Assembly: GCA_943327755.2 (NCBI GenBank)
Contig: CALPYF020000051.1
Span: 1-26,486 of the forward strand
Origin: Deinococcus hopiensis KR-140
GTDB taxonomy: Bacteria; Deinococcota; Deinococci; Deinococcales; Deinococcaceae
Reading direction: 5' to 3'
DNA length: 26,486 nt
A program made the position numbers and the translations under genes. Shown piece after piece: positions 6,310-12,665 of this stretch (position 1 is the stretch's first letter; each line of letters begins with the position of its first letter). The notes beneath the pieces were generated by a model. The model had not been told where the DNA came from and made no database searches. It saw only the letters and a program-made list of their open reading frames with translations.

Positions 6310-8105
6310 CGGGGGTCCACCCGCAGCGCGAGGTCCCGCGTGAAGGCCGGGGTGGGCAGGGTGAGCGCGCCGCCTGCGGCGGTCACGGCCTGCGCCGCGA
6401 GCCACGCGCCGGTCTGCGGGTCGAACCAGCGGGCGGTGTACGGCCCGTCCTGCAGGCCACGGATGGTCAGCGTGGTGCGCCGCTCCGGGAAGACTGGCGG
6501 GGCGCCCTCGCGGTACGTGCCGTCCAGCAGCGCGTCGGTCTGCGCGCGCTGCACGCCGCTGGCGGAGTAGTGGTCACTGACGAGCCACGCCAGCGCCTGC
6601 GTGCCGGAGCGCAGGACGCGGGCGGTGACGTCCAGGCTGCGGCTCTGCGCCGTCACGGGCCGCAAAGGAGCCAGCGGGGCGCCCTTCAGGAACGCCGCGA
6701 GGGGCGCGTACTCGGTCCAGAGGTTCTGCGAATCGATCAGGGAATCCCACCACCAGTACGAGCCGGGCCCGGCGAAGCCGTAGAAGATAGGCGCCCACAC
6801 GCCGACGTGGAAGTGCACGCGTTCCAGCGCCGGATCGCCGTCCCCGGCGGCGGCGTACCCGAGTTCGGCGAGCAGCGCGGGCCTGTCCGGCGCGGACGCC
6901 TGGAACTGCCGGGCGAGGGACAGCAGTTCGAGGGGCAGGTCCCGCGTGGTGTACAGGTGCGCCTGCGCGAAGTCGACGCTCGCGTCCCGCCACAGGCGCG
7001 ACTCGCCGCCGCCGCTGAAACTGGAACTGATCGGGTGCCCGTACGGATCGAGGCGGCGCAGCTCGGCGCTCATCTCGGTCATCCAGGGGCGCAGGTCGCC
7101 TTCGCTGACCGGGGTGAAGTTCACCTCGTTCCACCATTCCCACGCGAACAGGCTGGTGTACGCCGCGTAACGCGCCGCGAGGTACCGGACGCGCGCCCGG
7201 AACAGGGTGCGGGCCCGCTCGTCGGTCACGAACGCGCCGGGCGTGGCGAGCGGGCCGCCGTTCGCGGCGTTGTACGGGTTGTCCTGCCACTCGGCGTTGG
7301 TGGTTTCGCTGAACGCCCCGTGGTTGATCAGGCACAGCTGCACCCGGATGCCGCGCGCCTGCGCCAGCCGCAGCACCTCGTCGAGCAGCCACGCCTGCCG
7401 CTGCCGGGCCGCGTAGTCGCCCAGGCCGGTGTCGCGCCACTCGATCCCGAACGCCCAGGACGCCATCCAGATGCGGGCGTAGGTGCCGCCGCTGGCGGCG
7501 AGCCGGTCGAACCAGCGGGCGTAGTCGGCCAGCACGTCCCCGGTGCTCCAGGCGACGTTCGGGCCGATGGGGACGAAAGGGTGGCCGCGGCGGTCCTCGA
7601 AGGTGCGCGGGTGCGCGGCGGAAGTGCGGATGAAGCCGGGCGCGTCGCTCGCAGTGACCGGCACCCGCTGCGGCCCGCTCTGCGCCGCGCCGCTGCGGAC
7701 CCGCAGGGTGTACGTGCCGGTCTCCTCGGGCGTGAAGCGGGCGTGCCAGCCGCCCTCGTCGGCCGGCGTGCCGTCCGGGGCGTAGGTCACCATCCAGAAG
7801 GCAGGCACGCTCAGGGTGCGCCCGGCGGGCGTGGTGACCTCCAGCGTCAAGTCCGCCTGCGCCGGATCGTAGGGGTTGGTGACCTGACCGTCGGTGTCGA
7901 GGCGCAGGTCGAGCAGGCCGAACTGCGCGGCGCTGGCGGGCACGTCCCGCAGGGTGAGGGTGGTGAACGGGCGGGCGGCCTGACCCGGCTGCGCCGCCTG
8001 AGCGGCGCTGGGCAGGACGGCGCCCGGGGTGGCGAGCAGCGCGCCCAGGAGGAGCGCGCGGGTCACGCGGCGCGCGGCGGGGCGGGTGTGGGCTGAACGG
8101 GTCAC
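6306..8105 (-). CDS. Secreted glycoside hydrolase with N-terminal DUF5060-like domain (GH5-like barrel)
   Basis: The GTG start at 8105 is preceded by GAGGGG and is 5 bp past the permease stop; it gives 599 residues. The N-terminus has arginines, a hydrophobic core and a cleavage-like PSAAQA site near 32-37, indicating export. Residues about 45-155 form a beta-sandwich like the DUF5060 domains found before cellulase-family barrels. The barrel spans about 165-500, with the probable acid/base Glu327 in WEWWNEVNF (NE pair at 326-327) and nucleophile Glu414 in LLAELGY. A beta-rich C-terminal domain follows. Clan GH-A retaining chemistry is expected. In this operon, a role in trimming beta-mannan or a related polysaccharide outside the membrane is likely, but exact linkage is not readable. 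The exporter gene overlaps its stop codon. Confidence 0.82.
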   Translation of the reverse strand: MTRSAHTRPAARRVTRALLLGALLATPGAVLPSAAQAAQPGQAARPFTTLTLRDVPASAAQFGLLDLRLDTDGQVTNPYDPAQADLTLEVTTPAGRTLSVPAFWMVTYAPDGTPADEGGWHARFTPEETGTYTLRVRSGAAQSGPQRVPVTASDAPGFIRTSAAHPRTFEDRRGHPFVPIGPNVAWSTGDVLADYARWFDRLAASGGTYARIWMASWAFGIEWRDTGLGDYAARQRQAWLLDEVLRLAQARGIRVQLCLINHGAFSETTNAEWQDNPYNAANGGPLATPGAFVTDERARTLFRARVRYLAARYAAYTSLFAWEWWNEVNFTPVSEGDLRPWMTEMSAELRRLDPYGHPISSSFSGGGESRLWRDASVDFAQAHLYTTRDLPLELLSLARQFQASAPDRPALLAELGYAAAGDGDPALERVHFHVGVWAPIFYGFAGPGSYWWWDSLIDSQNLWTEYAPLAAFLKGAPLAPLRPVTAQSRSLDVTARVLRSGTQALAWLVSDHYSASGVQRAQTDALLDGTYREGAPPVFPERRTTLTIRGLQDGPYTARWFDPQTGAWLAAQAVTAAGGALTLPTPAFTRDLALRVDPR

Positions 8106-8110
8106 GCCCC

Positions 8111-9010
8111 TCAGCCCTTGGTCGCGCCGCTGGAGAGGCCCTGCACGAACTGCCGCTGGAACAGCAGGAACACGGTCACCATCGGGAGGGAGACCAGGAA
8201 GGACGCGGCCATCATGGGGCCCGCGCCGCGCGGGTCGTACGTGAGGTTCCCGGCGAGTTTCCCGAGCGCGAGCGGCAGCGTCTGGTGCGCGTCGTCGTTC
8301 ACGACGAGCAGCGGCCACAGGTAGTTGTTCCACTCGCCCAGCATCACGGGAATGGCGATGGCGGCCAGCGCGGGGCGCAGCAGGGGCAGCACGACGCTCC
8401 ACCAGATGCGAAGCTCACCGGCGCCGTCGATGCGGGCGGCGTCCACGAGGTCGTCCGGAATCCCGAGGATCGCCTGCCGGAAGAAGAACACGGCAAAGGC
8501 CTTGGCGAGTCCGGGGAGGATCAGCGCCTGGTAGGAGTTGATCCACCCGAGGTCACGGACGGTCAGGAAGTTCGGGATGATGGTGACTTCCCAGGGAATC
8601 ATCATGCTGCCCAGCAGCAGCGCGAACAGCGCGCCCGAGCCGGGGAAGGGCCGCTTGACGAGCACGTACGCGACGAGAGACGCGAGCAGCAGGCTCCCGA
8701 CGACCGTGATGAGGGTGATGACGACGCTGTTGAGGTAGAACTGCCCGAAGCCGGAGTTCGCGAAGATCTGGAAGACGCCCAGGAATTCCGCGCTGTTCTT
8801 CGGCGCGCCGGGCACGGCGTCCGGGTTGAAGAAGTTGTCCAGCGTGAAGGTGTGCACCCACCACGTGGGCGGGTTGCGTACGATTTCCGGGATGGTCTTG
8901 AAGGCGTTCGTGGCCATCCAGTAGTAGGGGATCATGACGCTGACGGCCAGCAGGTAGAACGGCAGGCGCAGCAGGGTGCTCAGCAGGGGGTGTTGGCGTT
9001 CACCGACCAT
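8111..9010 (-). CDS. Carbohydrate ABC importer permease, MalG type
   Basis: The 299-residue protein has six hydrophobic segments (about 14-33, 93-117, 125-147, 160-180, 210-232, 268-287). The cytoplasmic EAA loop that contacts the ATPase is at about 190-213 (DAARIDGAGELRIWWSVVLP), with the conserved A-x-x-D-G-A-x(6)-P pattern. ATG at 9010 has GGAGGAG just upstream. It follows the MalF-type permease by 23 bp and precedes the secreted glycosidase by 5 bp. With its partner permease and the binding protein it would form an oligosaccharide importer. The required MalK/MsmX-type ATPase is not in the window, so a shared ATPase is assumed. Confidence 0.92.
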   Translation of the reverse strand: MVGERQHPLLSTLLRLPFYLLAVSVMIPYYWMATNAFKTIPEIVRNPPTWWVHTFTLDNFFNPDAVPGAPKNSAEFLGVFQIFANSGFGQFYLNSVVITLITVVGSLLLASLVAYVLVKRPFPGSGALFALLLGSMMIPWEVTIIPNFLTVRDLGWINSYQALILPGLAKAFAVFFFRQAILGIPDDLVDAARIDGAGELRIWWSVVLPLLRPALAAIAIPVMLGEWNNYLWPLLVVNDDAHQTLPLALGKLAGNLTYDPRGAGPMMAASFLVSLPMVTVFLLFQRQFVQGLSSGATKG

Positions 9011-9033
9011 GGGGTCTCCTCCGGGGGTGGCGT

Positions 9034-9993
9034 TCAGTCGATGTCGTTGATGCGGCCGAGTTTCAGGTTCAGCAGGGTCAGCGCGAAGAGCATCAGGAAC
9101 AGGATCCAGGCGAGGGCCGAGGCCATGCCCATCTGCAGGTGCCGGAAGCCCAGGTCGTACAGGTAGACGACGAGTGACAGGCCGCTGTCGAGGATGCCGC
9201 CCACGTTGGAGGTGTCACTGAACAGGAAATAGAACGAGAAGAATTCCTGGAACGCGCCGATCATGCTGGTGACCAGCACGAACAGCAGCGTGGGGCGCAG
9301 CAGGGGCAGCGTGATCTTCCAGAACCGCTGCCGGGGGTTGGCCCCGTCGATGGCGGCCGCTTCGTAGATGTCGCCGGGGATGGAGCGCAGGCCCGCGACG
9401 AACAGGATCATGTTGTAGCCCATCAGGCCCCAGACGCCCAGCGCGATCAGGATCGGCACGGCGTACGCGGGGGCGCCCAGGAAGCGGACGGGGTCGAGGC
9501 TCAGCCACTGCCGCAGGGTGTTGATCAGGCCGAAGTCCTCGCTGCTGAACAGCCACTTGAAGACGCTGATCAGGCCGACGCCGCCGGCCACGGACGGCAG
9601 GAAGAAGCAGGCGCGCATGATCTGGTCGCTCAGGCGCTGTCCGCCGAACACCAGGGCGAGCAGCAGGCCCAGTGCGGTGCTCAGCAGCGACGTGCCGACC
9701 ATGTACGCGGCGGTGTTGGTCAGGGCTTTCACGAAGCGGGGGTCGCTCAGCAGGGCGCGGTAATTCCCGGTGCCGACCAGGGTGGGGGTGCTGATGGCGT
9801 CGTAATCGGTGAAACTGAGGTAGAGCGAGCGCAGGACCGGCCAGATGGTGAACAGTGCGAACAGGATCAGGAAGGGCAGGGTGAGGCCCAGGGCCGGGGC
9901 GTGCTGCGCGAGAAAGCGCCGCACCGGGTGGGCGCGGCGGTATGGGGTCGTCGGCGCGGCGCCCTGGAGGCTGGCGGGCACGTGGTTGGTCAT
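9034..9993 (-). CDS. Carbohydrate ABC importer permease, MalF type
   Basis: The ATG at 9993, preceded by GAGGTG, gives 319 residues. A longer open frame upstream is an antisense-like artefact over the binding-protein gene. The cytoplasmic N-terminus (1-33, Arg/Pro-rich) leads into the first helix (about 34-58, ending WPVLRSLYLS, typical of the family). Further helices lie at about 95-115, 127-150, 178-203, 233-255 and 285-310. The EAA loop is at 211-233 (EAAAIDGANPRQRFWKITLP). It lies 53 bp after the binding-protein gene with a strong stem-loop between them, and 23 bp before the MalG-type permease. Confidence 0.92.
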   Translation of the reverse strand: MTNHVPASLQGAAPTTPYRRAHPVRRFLAQHAPALGLTLPFLILFALFTIWPVLRSLYLSFTDYDAISTPTLVGTGNYRALLSDPRFVKALTNTAAYMVGTSLLSTALGLLLALVFGGQRLSDQIMRACFFLPSVAGGVGLISVFKWLFSSEDFGLINTLRQWLSLDPVRFLGAPAYAVPILIALGVWGLMGYNMILFVAGLRSIPGDIYEAAAIDGANPRQRFWKITLPLLRPTLLFVLVTSMIGAFQEFFSFYFLFSDTSNVGGILDSGLSLVVYLYDLGFRHLQMGMASALAWILFLMLFALTLLNLKLGRINDID

Positions 9994-10011
9994 GGGCACC
10001 TCGGGGGTGGG

Positions 10012-10039
10012 GCGGGCGCCGCGTCGTTCCGGCGCCCGC
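10012..10039 (-). terminator. Intercistronic stem-loop between binding protein and permease genes
   Basis: A perfect 10-bp GC stem (GCGGGCGCCG / CGGCGCCCGC, loop 8 nt) lies 7 bp after the binding-protein stop. Such structures commonly stabilise the upstream message or partly terminate transcription, giving more binding protein than permease. No T-run follows, so full termination is not expected. Confidence 0.6.
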
Positions 10040-10046
10040 GCCCGGC

Positions 10047-11276
10047 TTACTTGCCGTACTTGCTGAGGTTGGCGTTCATGGTTTTCGCGGCGTCGTCGAG
10101 GGCCGCCTTGGGACTGGCGCCGTTGAAGACGACCTGCTGCACGGCTTTCTGCACGGCGTCGCCACTCTGCTCCCAGCCGGGGCAGTTGGGTGGGCCGTCG
10201 GAGTCGCTGAGCTGCCGCATCAGGACGGCTTTCTGATCGGCTGGGAGGTTCACCTGCGTGACGAGGTCCTGCCGGCCGGCGGGCAGCCAGAGCGTGCCGA
10301 GTTCGTTGGCGCCCTTGATCATGGCGACGGTGGTGCGGGTGGAGTACAGCTGCTTGATGAAGTCCGCGGCGAGGTCGGGGACTTTGGTGTAACTCATGAT
10401 GCCGATCAGGCTGCCGCCTTCGAAGGCGGTGCTCTTCCCGGCGGGGCCTTTGGGCAGCATGGTGATGCCCCACTTGCCGGCCAGTTTGGGGCGGCCCGCG
10501 CGGATGCTCTGCAGGGACCAGTTGCCGGTCATGCCCAGGGCGTAGTCGCCGTTTTCCAGGCTCTGTTCCATGTCGGGCCAGCCGTCGGTGGGGCCTTTGT
10601 ACTTGGTGTACAGCTGCGCGTAGTAGGTCAGGGCGGTGACGCCGGCGGGGCTGTTGATGGTCGCCTGGGCGCATTTGGCGTCGTACAGGTTCCCGCCGGC
10701 CTGTTTGAGGTAGGGGAAGAAACCGACCCAGCCGGCGTTGCCCCACTGCTGCACGAGGCCCTTGTTGTTGCCGGCCCGGAGTTTGTCGAGGGTGGCGGTC
10801 AGTTCTGCCCAGGTGCGGGGCGGGGCGGGCACGAGGTCCTTGCGGTAGTACATGAGCTGGACGGTCAGGTCGTAGGGCAGCGCGTAGACGTTGCCGTCCG
10901 TGGCCGTGATGGACTCCAGAATGCCCTTGTTGGCCGTCTTGCGGACCGAGCTGACCAGCGCGGGGTATTTCTCCTGCAGGTTGAGCAGGCCGCCTTTCTT
11001 GCCGATCTCGATGCCGTAGGAGAGGTAGCCGGTGATGATGTCGGGTCCAGTGCGGCTGGCGAGCGCGGCGAGGTACTTGGTGAAGGCTTGGTCGCCGGGT
11101 ACGGCGCGCACCTCGAAGGTGACGTTCGGGTGGTCTTTTTTGTACAGGTCGACGGCGGGCTGCATGATCTTGGGGGTCGTCTCGTCGCCGACCACCCAGA
11201 TGGTGAGTTTCTCGGCGCTGGCGGGCGTGGCGGTGAGCAGGGCGGTCAGGGTCAGGGCGGCAAACGGTGGGCGCAT
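10047..11276 (-). CDS. Extracellular sugar-binding protein of an ABC importer
   Basis: This 409-residue protein captures oligosaccharide outside the membrane and delivers it to the MalF/MalG-type permeases encoded next. A signal peptide is visible (residues 1-21, ending TPASA before EKL); there is no lipobox cysteine, so it is a soluble or otherwise tethered protein. The fold is the family 1 (MalE-like) type: EKLTIWVVGDE near the mature N-terminus, TGPDIITGYLSYG, and GNVYALPYDLTVQLMYYRKD around 125-145. It has many aromatic residues (W, Y) of the kind that stack on sugars. ATG at 11276 is preceded by GGAGG. It is the first gene of the minus-strand operon, about 98 nt after a predicted transcription start overlapped by a LacI-type operator. 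Binding of manno-oligosaccharides is inferred from the neighbours. Confidence 0.92.
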   Translation of the reverse strand: MRPPFAALTLTALLTATPASAEKLTIWVVGDETTPKIMQPAVDLYKKDHPNVTFEVRAVPGDQAFTKYLAALASRTGPDIITGYLSYGIEIGKKGGLLNLQEKYPALVSSVRKTANKGILESITATDGNVYALPYDLTVQLMYYRKDLVPAPPRTWAELTATLDKLRAGNNKGLVQQWGNAGWVGFFPYLKQAGGNLYDAKCAQATINSPAGVTALTYYAQLYTKYKGPTDGWPDMEQSLENGDYALGMTGNWSLQSIRAGRPKLAGKWGITMLPKGPAGKSTAFEGGSLIGIMSYTKVPDLAADFIKQLYSTRTTVAMIKGANELGTLWLPAGRQDLVTQVNLPADQKAVLMRQLSDSDGPPNCPGWEQSGDAVQKAVQQVVFNGASPKAALDDAAKTMNANLSKYGK

Positions 11277-11359
11277 ACGTCCTCCTGGAGGGGGGGGAGC
11301 GGCGAAGGCAGCGGCCCCGGGGGTGGTGGGGGCCAGCGCTGTGGTTCCAGCAAAACCAA

Positions 11360-11409
11360 TGTGTTTAGTAAACGTTTTGGAGTGTACCTGTGCGCCCCCG
11401 AGGTGTCAA
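11360..11409 (-). promoter_or_regulatory. Promoter and LacI-type operator of the import operon
   Basis: On the minus strand TTGACA (11409-11404), a 17-bp spacer and TACACT (11386-11381) form a near-ideal promoter. Seven bases later comes the operator core GTTTACTAAAC (11373-11363), extended to 14 bp (11360-11373, plus strand TGTGTTTAGTAAAC). The operator sits at the expected transcription start, so a bound repressor would block initiation. The same 14-bp word recurs in front of the divergent mannosidase operon. Confidence 0.85.
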
Positions 11410-11426
11410 CTGGCCTGCCCCGCCCG

Positions 11427-12431
11427 TCACCGCGCCGCCCGGGAACTGCCGCGGATGACCAGCCGCACCGGCACCACCACCTGCGCGCGTTCACTGGGCC
11501 GAGGATGCAGCAGCAGGCGCACGCCCTCGCGGCCCAGCCCCTCTTTGTCCACGGCGACCGTCGTCAGGCCCGGCTGACTGTAACTGGCCGCCGTGATGTC
11601 GTCGAAGCCGACCACCGCGACGTCCTCCGGCACCCGCAGGCCCCGCTGCGCGCACTCCTGGATGACGGCCAGCGCCGCGCGGTCGTTGTACGCGAACACC
11701 GCGTCTGGACGCGGCGCCATCGACAGCAGCGCCGCCGCCGCCTGCCGGTCCCCCTCCTCTGTGTCCACGAGGCGGCGCACGATGAGTTCGTCCTGCGGGC
11801 CGCGCCCAGCGTCGGCCAGCGCCTGCCGGTATCCGTCGACCCGCTGCCGGATGCTGTGGTGCTCGGCCTGCCCGGTCAGCATCGCGACCCGCGCGCGGCC
11901 CGTGGCGATCAGGTGCTGCGTCGCCTGGTACGCGCCGGAGACATTGTCGGTGTTGACGCTCGGGAGCCCCGGGGCCACGTGGTCGACCAGAACCACCGGT
12001 TTCCCGGCGCGGACGATCTCGGCCAGGACGGCGCTTTCCCAATACCCGGCGCACACCAGCCCGTCCACCTCGAGCAGCTCGATGAGTTCCGCCACGCCGC
12101 CCGGCGCGCCCACCTGCGAGTACGTGAAGGCCACCGCCGAGTTGCGGCAGGCCACTTCCACGCCGTGCAGGACGGGGAAGTAGAAGGGGTTGCTCGCGAG
12201 GTTGCTGTGGGACTCGTGCAGCAGGAACCCGATGCGCCGGGCCTTGACGGGCCGCAGTTTGCCCAGGTCGTAGCCCATCGCCTGCGCGACCTGCAGCACC
12301 CGCACCCGGGTGGATTCGGTCAGGCCCGGCTGGCCCTTCAGGGCGCGGGAGACGGTGCCGACCGACACCTCGGCGCGCGCCGCGATGTCGCGGATGGTGG
12401 GGGCCGACGCTAAACGCTGATCGCTGGGCAC
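11427..12431 (-). CDS. LacI-family transcriptional repressor of the mannan locus
   Basis: The GTG at 12431 gives 334 residues, standard for LacI. The helix-turn-helix is at about 11-35 (PTIRDIAARAEVSVGTVSRA), followed by the hinge helix region to about 60. Residues about 63-330 form the periplasmic-binding-type sugar sensor (RIGFLLHESHSNLASNPFYF; DAVFAYNDRAALAV; VAVVGFDDI). TATAGT (12444-12439) lies exactly 7 nt before the GTG and there is no ribosome site, so the mRNA is probably leaderless. The open frame extends further upstream (to 12521), but that part is low-complexity Arg/Pro-rich and would cross this -10. The gene lies between two divergent operons, each with the same operator at its start site, so it probably represses both until an imported sugar binds. 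Confidence 0.9.
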   Translation of the reverse strand: MPSDQRLASAPTIRDIAARAEVSVGTVSRALKGQPGLTESTRVRVLQVAQAMGYDLGKLRPVKARRIGFLLHESHSNLASNPFYFPVLHGVEVACRNSAVAFTYSQVGAPGGVAELIELLEVDGLVCAGYWESAVLAEIVRAGKPVVLVDHVAPGLPSVNTDNVSGAYQATQHLIATGRARVAMLTGQAEHHSIRQRVDGYRQALADAGRGPQDELIVRRLVDTEEGDRQAAAALLSMAPRPDAVFAYNDRAALAVIQECAQRGLRVPEDVAVVGFDDITAASYSQPGLTTVAVDKEGLGREGVRLLLHPRPSERAQVVVPVRLVIRGSSRAAR

Positions 12432-12438
12432 AGCCTGG

Positions 12439-12444
12439 ACTATA
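12439..12444 (-). promoter_or_regulatory. -10 element of a probable leaderless promoter for the LacI-type gene
   Basis: TATAGT ends 7 nt before the GTG at 12431, placing the transcription start at or within a base or two of the start codon. No convincing -35 hexamer or ribosome site is visible. Confidence 0.55.
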
Positions 12445-12514
12445 CCCGCTGTGCGCCCATGCCGGGCGTCCTGGCGGGCCTGCAGCGCCGGAGGGCGCGG
12501 TCGTGGCGGCCGTT

Positions 12515-12565
12515 TTGACACGGCCCGCGCTGGATGGTACGCTCACCGTTAGTTTACTAAACACA
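12515..12565 (+). promoter_or_regulatory. Promoter and LacI-type operator of the mannosidase operon
   Basis: TTGACA (12515-12520), a 17-bp spacer and TACGCT (12538-12543) are followed 8 bp later by GTTTACTAAACACA (12552-12565), the exact reverse complement of the operator at 11360-11373. The operator again covers the expected transcription start. A leader of about 115 nt follows before the mannosidase ATG. Confidence 0.87.
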
Positions 12566-12665
12566 ACCGTTCTGGCGCACCATCCGCCCGGTGCGCGCCC
12601 CCCGCGGCCCAACCGCGCGTCCTCTCCCCCACCCGCCGGGCCCCCCCACCCGGCCAGGAGTCCTC

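Noticed and set aside
4558..6570. Plus-strand open frame of 670 codons opposite the ABC exporter
   Set aside because: Shadow of the exporter's codon bias; composition rich in R, Q, H, G and no motif.
8106..8402. N-terminal extension of the DUF5060-type glycosidase into the permease gene
   Set aside because: It overlaps the end of the MalG-type gene, is Arg/Pro-rich, and the GTG at 8105 has a ribosome site directly followed by a signal peptide.
9994..10746. N-terminal extension of the MalF-type permease
   Set aside because: It is an out-of-frame reading of the binding-protein gene; the ATG at 9993 has a ribosome site and begins a typical permease.
11313..11334. Hairpin GGCCCC/GGGGCC in the leader of the import operon as an attenuator
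   Set aside because: The stem is only 6 bp within a homopolymer-rich G/C tract and no competing structure or T-run is visible.
9942..12413. Plus-strand open frame of 823 codons opposite the binding-protein and LacI-type genes
   Set aside because: It is antisense to two well-supported genes, has Gly/Ala/Val/His-rich composition typical of high-GC shadow frames, and shows no domain or ribosome site.
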